In this document: positions 34,916 to 46,930 of the stretch, in pieces
How the letters are laid out: each line of letters opens with the position of its first letter
How positions within the stretch are numbered: the stretch's first letter is position 1
Assembly: GCA_015680685.1 (NCBI GenBank)
Contig: MNCI01009276.1
Location: 273,614-337,613 of the forward strand
Source: Gnetum montanum
Lineage: Eukaryota; Streptophyta; Gnetopsida; Gnetales; Gnetaceae
Direction: 5' to 3'
Length of the DNA stretch: 64,000 nt
Notes under the pieces: generated by a model
What the model was told of the DNA's origin: nothing
Databases searched by the model: none
The model's input: the letters and a program-made list of their open reading frames with translations, nothing else
Position numbers and translations under genes: made by a program

Positions 34916-36938
34916 GAGCTAGTGCAAGAAACACCTCATTGGATGGACAACCACACTCAATCTTTCAGATATCCTTCTTTCAACTTAGTCATGAGAGAGA
35001 TGGCCATCCCTTCTAATTATTACAGTGGCTCCCCAAATTTTCTACCTTTTTTGTTTTGCACTTTGTTCTTTTTACACTTTTTTTTACAACATCGTTAGTA
35101 CATTTTATCTTTCTTGAATATTTTTACAATTTCTTGTATATTTTACTTTCTTTTAGTATGCATTTTCCTTATTATTTTCTAATAAAGTTCTTTGTTGCTC
35201 ATAGGACTTAGTGATGTTGTAGCTATTTACTAATGGTGGTTTTTGCCTAATGTTTTTGATTGCTAATGTCTAGTTTCTATTTTTGAATTTTGATGACTGA
35301 TAACTAAGACAAGTTTCTTTTTCATGAAATAGGAAGTGAGTCCACGTCATATACCCATCCACCAACTTTATGGTTTTCTTGGTTTTGGAAGTATGACATT
35401 CTTTTTTCATTAATGAAATTTAATGAACTTGTGACCTTGGTAGTTTCCAAACTTGGGAAAGATTCAAAGGTTTGAAAAGGATGTGACTTAAAGGGGATGC
35501 AATACTCTTTGTGCCTCTCTACTTTCTTGAGTGCATGTGTGTTTTCATGCATTTTTTACCATTCTATGTCGACCAGTAATAAGAAGTTGAATAAGTATTT
35601 ACATGGTATGGTTCCCATTCAAAAATTCATAAAAAAATTTAAAAAAACATTATGGGAATTCAAAGAACATCCATTAGACAAAATAAATGGGCTATAAGCA
35701 TTGGTTATGGGACTAGAAAGACATGTTACCCATGCTTAAAGGCCCTATCTAACTAAGGCCCTTTTTCACTTCCTACTTCTCTTTTTTTCTCAAATAAGGA
35801 ATGGTGGTTGTCTGTGGGAGCATTCTTATGTCTTGAGGGGGTGGACCAGTCTTGGAGTGGTAATGCAGAGTCATTGAAAGTGGTTAGTTTAGATCTAGAC
35901 TAGGGATAGACTTTTATCAAGTTATTTAACAAGGGACTTCATGTGACCATGATTGGAAAACCCATTCCACTCTCTATTCGATCCATCAATGATTTCCATA
36001 ACTCATCTCACTATTAGTTTTCATGTTTTTATTTAATGTCTTAGTTTGACATGGTGAAATTATTAGGTAGATTTTTCTAGATTTGGTCCTTAACTTTTTG
36101 TAACCATTAATCAACTGCGGGATCCTTGGACTCCTTAGTTGAGGTTATGCAAGGGTAAAAAAAGGGCATAAGCCTACTATGGGGAGGATCCACTTGTATA
36201 GCTCTTGGTTGGGCTAGTTAAATCCCTTATCCTTGGGCATTTTGGTAATCAAATCTTTTGCATTTTCCATTAATTGCATCCAACTATGTGCTCCTTAAGG
36301 TATTTCTCCAATCATTCTCTATCTTTTGTGAAATCTCAAGCCCTCTTCATGTATTTCACTGTGTTCTTGGCTTTTTGGGTGTTCATTTAACTCCAATTTC
36401 ATTCAAAAACTCCTTGTATTTTTTGAATTTTAACTTGGTTAACTATGGTCAATAGTCACGTCAGCTAGGCCTTGTTGACACATGGGAAAAATTCTATATA
36501 TAGCACACATCACTTAGGAATTTTTACCATTTTCTTCAAATGTAAGGGAAGTTTTTGCAATTTTTCAGAGCTCAAAAACTTCTAGAGCATGTAACTTTTA
36601 AACTATTTTTCTGATTCATTTTGTTCTTTAGCCTTGTAGCTTCCGGAGGTATGCTTTACATCGTGGAAGCCACAAACCTTAGGTTTTTGATAATTTTTTT
36701 TCATAATTTTTCTAACTCCCCCATGGGTTTAATGAATAACATAATATTGAATCATCAACCTATGAGAGTTAAACCCTTTGAACATACTACGATAACCTAT
36801 TTAATAAAATAATATTAAAATAATCAAACCAACCATAATCATAGCTTAGCCAAGTGTAACTACCCCAAGAGATAAGATATTCCAAATGTTTCAAAGTTAC
36901 ACATTAAATGCTAGTCCTTGGTCATGTTGTGATTACAA
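34916..36938 (+). other. Element G noncoding region between pol and aORF
   Basis: It holds the gag/pol tail (SFNLVMREM at about 34970), the block GGTTATGGGACTAGAAAGAC near 35702, the conserved purine block GGGGAGGATCCACTTG within 36172-36196, and TCTATATATAGCACAC at about 36491-36506. The leader before the aORF ends GTGATTACAAATGG. Hydrophobic short ORFs at 35497-35697 and 36258-36455 are probably chance. Confidence 0.6.
36491..36506 (+). promoter_or_regulatory. Candidate internal TATA box upstream of the aORF (element G)
   Basis: TCTATATATAGCACAC lies 321 bp after the purine block, the same spacing as in element F, and about 445 bp before the aORF. A GGGAAGTTTTTGCAATTTTT stretch follows, like its counterpart in F. 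Promoter activity is inferred. Confidence 0.4.
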
Positions 36939-39745
36939 ATGGCACCTATACCAAAATGCTTGTAGGAAAGAGGATCATCTCAACTAAGGGATAAATGACC
37001 TAGAGCTGGAAGGAAGTAGCAAGAACAAACCCAAGAATAGACAGCTGAAACTCATGCAATGGGATCTCTTTAGGAGGAGCTCAAAATGGAATTTTTTTGA
37101 CAGATTTTCAAAGAAGCAGTTGTAACTGAACAATCCCATCAAGATGAGGCACCAAGACTGGTGCCAAGATTGAAGGTCACATTGACTTAAGCCTACCTTG
37201 ATTAGATCAAGCCTTGTGACATCCAATGTTTAGTTCTCCAAGAATTGAACTTTAGATCATTCTTAGAACACACTCCACCAGAAGTTAAGACATAATTATA
37301 AAACTCTTCCATGTGGGCAATCATTACTTTCATTGGGGAATGGTACATGGAAGAGACATCTCTTCTAGATCGATAGGTGGGCAGGAGCCACTATGAAGAT
37401 CAAGGACATTTAGGTGTCCTACTCAATGGAGACCATTGTGCAAGCCCTTGGGTTTTGTGATATTGGAACAAATTTGGTAGAGATCTATACACAAGCAAAC
37501 TCAGAGGAAAAGAAGAAGTGGACCAAGTGATGTTATGGAGTGGACCTCAAGGAGTATGATGCACTCACCCCAGTGAAGCATGTAAATTTCAAGATAGTGG
37601 CCTATTAACTCAATCTAATGGCCCAATAAGATGATCACCTTTTCCACCCATGCATGTGCTACTCTAAGTGTAAAGTTCCCTATGAACCATCCATAACTAA
37701 TCTATTTGGTGATAGAGAAGCGATTTAAGGAAAATGAATGTGGAAGGAAGTCCCTACCCTTTCCTTGCCTCATCAAGAAACTATGCAAAAGGAAAAGAAT
37801 AATTCACTATACCAATGATACAATTTGGCATACTTCTTCTACCTCTTGGGCATAAATGATGAAAAAAAAGATCCATGAAACCATGCTAAAGTTCCATGCT
37901 ACCCTTGAATGAATGCATGAGATCTTAAAGTAGCTTTTGCATAAGCAAGAGCAATGAGCAGGAATAAGTGGTGGCGATCCATCTATGTATCATTCAATAA
38001 TGAGTCACCTCAATGAAGCAGCTCAAACCATTAGCTAGGTGGAGGGAGGTGGGCCAATCTTCTTAACCTAATGAACACAGCTACCCACGAGATCAAATCC
38101 TAGCACCTAAGAGGTAATAGTCTCTCTCTCACAATAGTAGTAATTCCCAAAAGTCCCTAGAAATGTTGCTACTTTTTCAATGCATCTGGAAGAGGACAAG
38201 AAGGCAACAATCTTCATGATGTAGCACCATGGGTAGGAGACAGTAGTAGAGGTGGTTTCTAATAGAATTGCTAAGGCATTAAATGCACCTACGACATCTA
38301 TACCAGACATTTTTGCACTTAGAGATGTACAAACATTTGTAGGAATAATTAGTAGCAGATTGATTGCAACTCATCATAAGGAGTTACTAGAATAATTGGT
38401 AGGAATTGGGCAACTGATTCTGAATGTCTTTGATCTTCTATATACAATCACTATGATCTAGTCAAAAATATTAAAAGCAAGGGGCAAATGCATTATCATG
38501 GAAGAGCAACTTGAAATAGCTTGGGCTCAAAACCAATGCTTGGCTATAGAGGTTGTTGAATTAAGAGCCTACCTTGCTAACCTTGCATTTCTTAGCCTTG
38601 CATTGACCTATGATGAAACTTTCCAATAGGTTTAGGAAAAGCTCAAGAAGGTTGAGGACACGAAGGAGATGGTGATCTTTGATCAGTCCTTGGTTGATGT
38701 CACCATGCATAATATCCAAAAGGCCTTAGATCAAACTCACTAGGAGAATGTCACTTTGACAATAGAAAATCACCACATGTAGAATTTTAATGTGTAGAAG
38801 CAAAAAATCCAAGATTTCATCCATCAATAGTAAAAGCAGCTAGCTAGAGTAAACACTTAACTAAGAAGATTGATAGCCAACAATAGAAATCTCTCCATGG
38901 AGGAAGTTTGAGCCCTTTACAAAAAACATGTAATAGAGGTAGTTTGTTGGAAAAATAAGACTCTCAAATTTGAGAGAGTTAAAAATCACTATAAAGATTA
39001 GGTTGGTCTACAAAAAGAAATTAATGAAAAACATATTTAGATGACAAAGATGAAAGTTAATGAGGTCCTCCAACAACTCAAGGAAGGAGGTGATTTCTGG
39101 CAACTTATCTTTGATGGGCTCAATGACTACAACAAGGTAGAGATTCATATGAAGGAGTTGTAGATCAAGGAGATGATGGAGTACATGGAGCTTGTCAATC
39201 TCCATTATGCAAATCTAGCAATGCTAACTACTAAATGGCCACAGTCTGAATTGGAGAAATAGGTGGTCAATTTGTACTTATTGTACAAAGCTAAGTTCAA
39301 GCATCACAAAGATACCAAGCAAAAGCTTGAGGTGGCAAATGTAGAACTCAATGTTCTTAGGTAGCACTTCACCAATCAACAATCTATAGTTGAGAACCTA
39401 GCTAGAAGAATGACTAATTACTAGGAGCTACAAAATGGAGTAAAGGTGTTTAATGTTGAACATAAAATTTTTTCTACCTAGTTTGTCAACATGAAGGAGT
39501 TGTTTCTGGCAATGCCTTGTCCTTGGGATATTCCCACACTAGCCCACATTCATGATGCAACATTGACTATGAATGATCCTAGGAGTAAGGAGGGGAAGAT
39601 GAAGGTACTGTTGGATGTCTTTTATCTTCTACTAGAAGTTGTAGCTACCATAGGACAACCACAATTACCTCAACCACCTTATGCACTTGAAGTAGGAGAA
39701 GGTCCTTCAGAGCCTCAAGAGCCTCCACTGCTTGGGACCATTTGA
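36939..39745 (+). pseudogene. aORF of element G
   Basis: It is homologous to 17290-20060. The start ATGGCACC is in the shared context GTGATTRCAAATGG. The N-terminal globular half is much decayed (a stretch corresponding to PYPFLASSRNYAKGK near 37750). The coiled-coil half is recognisable, with MEYMELVNLHYANLAMLT matching YMELANLQYANLATLT in F. The last part (39491-39745) is open and has MPCPWDIPTLAHIHDA and NDPRSKEGK, the conserved C-terminal motif, then a Pro/Gln-rich tail. Conservation of both ends across diverged elements argues that this was once a real protein. Confidence 0.7.
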
Positions 39746-39964
39746 ACTTCTTCCTTGTCTTCACGCCATCACAGGAATTGTATTTGTCATTTTTATCCTG
39801 GTGTTCAATTCTATTATCTTAAACACCAAAATTTTATAATGATTGTAATTTTGTACACTCGAGCACTTAGCATTTGTCATGTTGTTTGTGTGTTATTTTA
39901 TGTGTTAATAATCCCATACCTTCCCAAATATTTTGTAAAAAGCTTTATCCTCCTTTTGTACACT

Positions 39965-39996
39965 CCAAGATGAGTTTTCATTCAATTGTGGGGGTA
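39965..39996 (+). promoter_or_regulatory. PPT block of element G
   Basis: AAGATGAGTTTTCATTC followed by AATTGTGGGGGTA runs directly into the LTR start TGATGAGTC at 39997. Confidence 0.75.
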
Positions 39997-40844
39997 TGAT
40001 GAGTCACATTTTTTGGGTTATGTCGACAAGGCCTTGTTAACGATTTCATGTATTAATGTGGCCTTGTCAATGCAGTGTCTATTTTTTCCTATAAATATGC
40101 ACTCATCCATCATGATTATGGCATCTTTTGTTGTAGGTGTAGCGGAGCTCTTGTAGTTTTATCATTTGAAAGTTAGAATATTTTTCTAAGTGCCCATAGT
40201 AGGAGTTAAAGAGTGTATAGATCTTTATTCGAGCATTGTTGTACCTAAGCATGGTAGTGTGTGTAGCAATAAAGACAAGATTTCTAATAAACCTTGCAGT
40301 ACTTTGAAATAGATTAATTGTTTACTTATGCGTTTAATGTTTTATGCAATTTTATTTAATGCTTTAAGTAATTAAATAATTAATTAAGCTAGATTAAATA
40401 GTGATTAATTAAGCACATTGATATGACCACTTCAAGCATACACTTGGCACTTAGTAATCCTAGTAATAGTTAATGTTTGGTAGCATTAAATGTGTTCATG
40501 ATGTGTATGGTAAGTGGGAATAAATGCTTATGTTAGGATTAGTTAGGTGTAGCTAGTTAGATTAAATTAGCAATTTAATTATTTTATTTTATACATTATT
40601 CTTTATCCTTAGGTGAATTAAAACATAAAACATAAAAATTAAAAAAATCATATGCCTCAGTTGCACTAAACCATATCTTTGCATTTCACAAGTGTAATTG
40701 GGAAGACAATGATTACAACAGTTAGTTTCACTTCCTAGAGACTAGTGTACTTAGAAGGCTATAAGTCCATGAAATTCGACTAGATTGTATGTGAAAACTT
40801 AGTGCTTCATATGGTTGGACGGAGGGTCTACTCACCACTCATCA
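39997..40844 (+). repeat. 3' LTR of element G
   Basis: It runs from TGATGAGTCACATTTTTT to CACCACTCATCA. TATA is in CCTATAAATATGCACTC near 40088. U3 has GTCGACAAGG/CCTTGTC-type palindromic words instead of GATATCGC cores. Confidence 0.9.
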
Positions 40845-41277
40845 CTAATGGTTAAATTTATGATGTATTGTCACACACACACACACACACACAGAGGCAT
40901 AACAATGTTAGATCGGTGTATGTATATTTTGTGTAATTCGTTAGTTTATGCTTGAGATTTTCTAGCTTTCTATTATGTTTAATGTATATTGACTTTGATA
41001 TTGCATTAGATTATGATTTCTACCTATGATGGGCTTAAGTAAACTAAGAAAGGCCTTACACATATATAATCAAACAAACAAAAATCTAGGATGATGGGAA
41101 AACATACCAACTACATATCCAATTTCTAAATGTTGAGAAGTCAAAAGTCTCCTATATTGTTAAATCTTGATGATCTAAAAGCCTTATACATACTCAAATG
41201 ACAATGAGTCCTAAGTCTCATATTTTACCAAATCGAGATTAGTTCCAAGTCTGATAAATATATGTCTAAAATCTTGA
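40845..41277. other. Unassigned spacer with (CA)11 microsatellite
   Basis: CA is repeated 11 times at 40872-40893. The rest is AT-rich with no recognised feature. The last five bases, CTTGA (41273-41277), are the left target duplication of the solo LTR. Confidence 0.6.
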
Positions 41278-42059
41278 TGATGAGTGGCGAGATACCCCTA
41301 CACTCAACCATACGAATAAGAGGGTAGCATGTGCGATCCGATCGAACTCCGTAGACTAAGTTCCTACACGTCTCATGAAACACTTAAGGTTAATTATTCA
41401 TTTTCTTCCTAGACTTACTTGTATTTTTCATGGTTGTATGGTTAACTAAGTCTGAGGTATATGATTTTTATGTCTTTTCAGTTTTATCTCCTATACTAAT
41501 AAGGTGAAGGGTGAAGAGACTAATTACTAACTTTAACTAACTAACTAAGTCTGAATTAACCTAGTGTTAGCATCTATTCCCACTTACCGTTCACACCCTA
41601 AACCAATGCAACCTTGGTTACCAAATGCTAGTCGTTGCTGGGATCACCAAGCGTAACGCACGTGCTCAAAGCGGTCGTACTGAGGCACTTAACTAGGAGA
41701 GAAGGGTTGAGAGAGATTTAATAACTAATAAAGCAATTAAATGATAAACAATAAATAAAATCCTATTTAGCCTATTCCATGCACTACAAGGTTTATCCAA
41801 GAAGTTTGTCCTTATTTTCGTACACAAACATGTGTTCAGGTACAATATTTGCTCGAACGAAGATTCGTTCACTTTGGAGCTCCTACTGCGGGCACATGGA
41901 AAATATTCTGTCTTTGGAGGGATCAAACTACCAGAGTTTCGCTATGATCTAGGCCTAGAATGAGAAACAAGGGAGAGCCACCTCTTATTTATAGATTTGG
42001 TGACAGACTGCGATATCGTGTATATGATATCGTGGCCCATGCGATATCGCGTCCCATCA
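41278..42059 (-). repeat. Solo LTR with perfect 5-bp target duplication
   Basis: On the minus strand it starts TGATGGGACGCGATATCGC at 42059 and ends GCCACTCATCA at 41278. CTTGA is on both sides (41273-41277 and 42060-42064). U3 has GATATCGC cores (42010-42052), and TATTTATAG near 41983 is the TATA region. A solo LTR with an intact duplication arises by recombination between the two LTRs of one insertion. Confidence 0.9.
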
Positions 42060-42064
42060 CTTGA

Positions 42065-43964
42065 TAACCCTTAAGTTTGGGATTTCTAATCCTTCTAAAA
42101 TATATTTCATATTGATAATCCTTCTAGGAAATATATTTTGCTAATTACTAATGAGCTCTAATCCTTCAAAAATGATTTCTAGGGTCTAACAGCATTTAAT
42201 TGTAATTTTCTCAACTTCTCTCTATTGAACAGCAAGATAAACTACATTTCTAGACATTTAAACTTTGCTTTTGAGCTTTCTAAGATAAAAATATTATTGC
42301 TGCATGGATGGATTATGTGTTAGCATTGGAAATGAGCATTCATAAATCATAACAACCACATGATGAGATCATGATAATGGTTCTAGGGCCAAAAATGATG
42401 CAATAAAATCTTCATTGTTAAGTTAAGTAACTTTGTTTATTGGGCCATGAATGTCAAATGAAGTTTTGAACTTCAAAAATAAAGAATAAACTAGAAACTA
42501 TAGTGAAGTAATTCAAAAAATTGATAGAAATAAATGGAATCTAATTTAAGAAAAAATATATAAATTTTTTAATGAAACCTTAACATATTAGTAGAATTAC
42601 ATATTTAAAACCAAATTGTAAGAATGCACATAACAAAAATTTCATATTTTCCAAATATGTCATAAATGCATTTTGTCAAATAGTTGATATCAAAATAGAA
42701 TGTGCATTAACATAATTGATTCAAATCTTTAAAGATAATCATTATAATTGATTTTCCTACTTGAATAGAAGTGCTACTAATAGAAATCCTCATGTGCTAA
42801 GATCCCCTAAAAAAATCTTTAAACCCTAAGGGAAAAAAAAGGTTAATGATTTGATCAAAGATTTAAAAATGGAAATTGAAAAAGAAAGCACTTACATGAA
42901 TCTAAAGACTATGCTGGCTTGGATGAGGCTCCTCTTCTATTTGATGGGGTCACCCTCTATAGTTCATTCTTGTCGATATTGACAAAGTAAAAAGATGATT
43001 CCTAATGAAAGGATTTCTAGGTATTTATACTCACAAGGATATGCTAGGGTCAAACTAATTAGATACATAAGAAAACTAAAACTCAAAAACACACTTGCTA
43101 CCCAAAATTTCTAAAATTAAAATAAATATTATTTCTAAAAGGTCCTATACCCTAATGTTGGTTCTCTAAGGTACCCCTGCATACTACAAATTAGATATGT
43201 TATTTTTAAATACTAACCAAGATCCAAGATTCATACCTAATTATAACTAACTAGGGTACTACCCCATACTGCTATTCTAAAAATTAAAATAATAAATACA
43301 TAATAAATAAATTAACAATTAAAAAGACATTTCAAATACACAGCAAATAAGGCATACTACATGCCCGATATGGAACCCCATATGCATATGCTAATGACCC
43401 ATTTAGTTATTGATACCTATTTACTCAAAACTTCAATAAAGAGGTTAGTGTACATAAGCTTAAAATAAAAATAAATTAAAATATCAAATACATCTTATAA
43501 AAGTAATTACAAGACACATATCTCAACTATGTAATACACATGTGGTTAAAATAAAATGAAAATTTAAATATATCTTACAAAAGTAATTACAAGGCACATA
43601 GCCCAAAAATACACATTACTATAAATCTAAAAAAGTATCATAAAATTATTGGGATTTTTATTTAGTCTATATATTCATTGATTTTATGTATCCTAAAATT
43701 TTAAATATCATTATTCATTTTTTTGGATTCTATAGTGCTTTACCTCTCATTCCCGAACCCCTCTTTCCCCTTTCTTACCAAAACAAATCCCCATAATACT
43801 CAAGCATATACATATAATTATGAACTCAAAAGTACAATAAAATATAAAGCTCAATTATATAAATAAACTACAAAAATATAAAATGCCACTAAAGTATACC
43901 AAAGTAAAGGGTCTAATTACAAAGAAAAGGTCAGATAATTAATACATCAAAGGTTTAACTCACA
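42065..43964. other. Unassigned AT-rich region
   Basis: About 1.9 kb without a convincing gene. Near 43018-43035 the minus strand has GAGTATAAATACC, a TATA-like box that may belong to an unrecognised old LTR. No PBS, ORF or duplication supports this. Confidence 0.45.
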
Positions 43965-44195
43965 AGATATAACTAGGATGAGTTATCTAAAACTATGGCA
44001 TTATACTTTACATAAAAACTTTATTTTACCATTGTTATTTACTACACAAGTTTCATCATTCACAAGAAAGACCGAAGTGGACTTTACTTCATGGTATTCA
44101 AAAAACCATTCTCTTCAAAGTATAAAGCTATATGAAGCATCTAAATCAATACATTATAAATTATAATTAATATTTTCTTCATTAGTGTCTATACA
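43965..44195 (-). pseudogene. Ty1/copia protease remnant (element J, left part)
   Basis: The minus strand reads CIDLDASYSFIL, REWFFEYHEV, STSVFLVNDETC and NNNGKIKF in order. This resembles copia aspartic protease (usual pattern W-x-LDSGAS, then F-x-x-x-x-x-V-x-x-GN-x-x-x-x-V-x-G-x-G). The catalytic region is degraded and has stops. It ends at the left edge of element E. The gag of the same element continues at 57454 on E's other side. Confidence 0.55.
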
Positions 44196-45049
44196 TGATG
44201 AGCGATGAGGTACCCCTATGCCCAACCATACAAGTCATAAGCATTCATACATGATCCGGTCAAATTTTGTGGATGGGACTAGTTGTGGCATCTAGATCAC
44301 TATGCCTTGATCATAGTTCGTTGTCTTCCCACTTAGACTAGTGGTATCTTTGTCACATATGGTTTAGTTCAAAGTGAGGCATATGATTTTTATTATTTTA
44401 TATTTTATTGATCTACAATTAACAATAAGTTGAAACTCAATTTATAATCAATTCAACTAATCTAATTGCTAATTAATAATCAACTACCCTAACATAAGTA
44501 TTCGATCCCATTTTTCGTGCACACCCTGAACATATATAATGCTGCTGCGTTACCAAATGTTAAGCATTTATGGGATTACCAAGAGTCATATGCATGCTCA
44601 AAGTGGTCGTGCTTATGTTCATTAACAACTAGAAATTAATTGCTTGATTGAAATGCATTAAAGTAAAGTACATGAAAGTAAAGTGCATTAAATGAAACAT
44701 TAATCTATTCTTAGTATTGCAACGATTTTCAAAAGAGTTTATTTTTATTCCCATCATACTACTGTGCTCAAGTACATCAATGTTTGAACAAAGATCCATA
44801 TACACTTAGACTCCTGCTATGGGCACAAAAAATATTCTAACTTTGGAGAAAACAAACTGCAAGAGCTTCACTACTTTGACTGAAAACTGATATGAAAAAT
44901 TGACTAGAAATCATGATCCAAAGAACTATATTTATAGGTTGGCGTATACCCTGCAACATCAAATATCTAATATTGCATCTTAGCTCCAACATCGGATACT
45001 CGATGTTGAGGCTCTAACATCGGAGCGCATACAAAAACATGATTCATCT
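44196..45049 (-). repeat. 3' LTR of element E
   Basis: It aligns with 56596-57448. U3 carries the palindromic words AACATCGGATACTCGATGTT (about 44990-45010). Its start at 45049 has lost the terminal T (AGATGAATC on the minus strand). The PPT block is just outside, with the usual ATGGGGGTA changed to GTGCAAGTA. Confidence 0.9.
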
Positions 45050-46930
45050 TACTTGCACGACTAAATGAAAACTTGTCCTTGAGTGCAAAAGAGGAGAAAT
45101 AAGTTCCTTACATAACATTCGGAAGGTATGGGATTATTCACTAACATACAAAATAAATCAGATGGAATAGATAGACTTTGAGTGCCCAAGTGTATGGAGT
45201 TACAATCTTTACAAAATTGGGTGTTCATGATAAGAGAAGTGAACACCCTAGATAAAATTGACATCCAACACCTTTTCATAGTTGAAGAATGAGAGAGTAG
45301 ATCCAATGATCATGAACAACCCACATTGTGTGGTACTACATCTTTGGTGAAGATAGTCTCACTTCTAGTCCATGCTTCCCACTGCAATCACAACCGAATC
45401 ATGAATTAGTATGCAATGTGTAACACATAGCTATTAAATACCTTGTCTCGTTGGTGGTTACACTCAGCTAGGTTGTGATTGTGGTAGATTGATTTCTTTA
45501 GGAGTGTTTGTGGAAAGGTTGACAAATAGGATATAATAGATGAGCAGTCCATTAAATTTTAAAAAGTTCTATATAAGGAAATATTTGAAGATGATGTAAG
45601 AATTCACAATAATAAAAAGGAAGGTTCACTAAAAACTATTATGAAGATGTGCCCAATTGGATGCCATTGATGAGGTAAACATAAGAATTTGATTGTAAGT
45701 GTCTAAGGGTAAAGAACTTAACTAACCCAACAAAAAGATGTGCAAGTGGGTCCTCCCCAAAGTAGGCACAGGCCTTTTATGCTCTTACATAACTTCAAAC
45801 CAAAGAGTCCATGGGCTCCATGGATGATTAATGATTACAGAAGTACAAAAACCTGAAAGAAACTACCTAAGAATTCTAACACATCAAACCAAGACATCGC
45901 ACAAGAACATGAAACCAGTAATGAGGTGAGACATGAAAAGCCTAGATGGATGAGAGAGAGTGGAACAGAGTTCCTGATTAAGGTCACATGAAGTCCCTTG
46001 TGAATTTTTTGGTTAAATGACTTAATAGGATCCATCATTAGTCCAAACCAAAACCAACCATAATCAATGACTTCACATCGTCATTCTAAAACCAATTCAC
46101 ATCCTTGGGACACAAGAGTGCTCCCACAGAACAACCACCATATCTTATTAGAGAAGAAAAGAGAAGTAGGAAGTGAGGAAGGGCCTTAGTTAGAGGGGAC
46201 CTTTAGGCATGGGTAACATGTATTTCTAGCCCTATAACCAATGATTGTAGCTCATTTATTTTTTCTAAGGTGTGTGCCTTGAATTTCCATTATTTTATTA
46301 TGAGAACCACACCATGCAAAGAATTATTCAGCTTCGTTTTATTGGTCAACATGGAACAATAAGAATTCCATGAAAACACACATGCACCCAGGCAAATAGA
46401 AAGGTGCAAAGAATACCAAATCCCCTTGAAGCCACACCCTTTTCAAACCTTTGAATCCTTTCCAATTCTAGAAACTACCAAAGTCACAAATTTGTTAAAG
46501 TTTTGTTAATTAAAAAGGGACTACACGTTTCCAGAATAAGGAAAATCATAGAGTTCATGGATGGGTGGATGCTGTGAACTCACTACTTATTATGTGAAAG
46601 AGAAACCATGTCCTAATTATCCATAACAAATCTCCAAGCCAAAATCTAGACACCAACAATCAAATAACCAAATATTACATACCACCATCAAGCAATGCAT
46701 TACCACTGTACTTAACACTTATTAAAAAAAAGTTAGAAAATCACACTAAAATAAAATAAAATAAAATATAAAAGAAAGTGTAAAATATTCAAGAAATAGC
46801 AAATATACTAATGATAGTGCAAAACAAAAGTTAGACAAGATTAATAACATGAAAACAAGAAGATGTAAAATAAAGAATGTGTACAACAAAAAATGTGTAA
46901 AACAAAAAGATGAAAAACACTTAAGAATCT
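45050..46930 (-). other. Element E 3' noncoding region
   Basis: Minus strand: AATAATCCCATACCTTCC and AAGGACAAGTTTTCATT near the LTR, the purine block at 45742-45767, the TTTGCATGGTGTGGTTCTC block near 46300-46320, and a T-rich stretch after gag at 46730-46920. No aORF and no pol are seen. Confidence 0.6.

Larger units (their letters stand above)
28090..40844 (+). mobile_element. Element G: full-length Athila-like element with gag, pol and aORF
   Basis: It has a 5' LTR (start TCATAGTCTCATTTTT, degenerate), a gap, gag, protease, RT, RNase H, integrase, a noncoding region, an aORF (36939-39745), PPT and 3' LTR (39997-40844). It is the only element here with both pol and the aORF. Many stops show it is old. 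Flanks ATAGG and CTAAT are not a duplication. It lies against the broken end of element H. Confidence 0.9.

Noticed and set aside
35497-36455. Short hydrophobic ORFs in the G noncoding region as membrane proteins
   Set aside because: They are not conserved in frame in D, E, F, H or I. Hydrophobicity is expected from T-rich sequence.
28090-40844. Endogenous pararetrovirus as an alternative for G
   Set aside because: Paired LTRs, PPT and integrase are present; movement and coat protein features are not seen.
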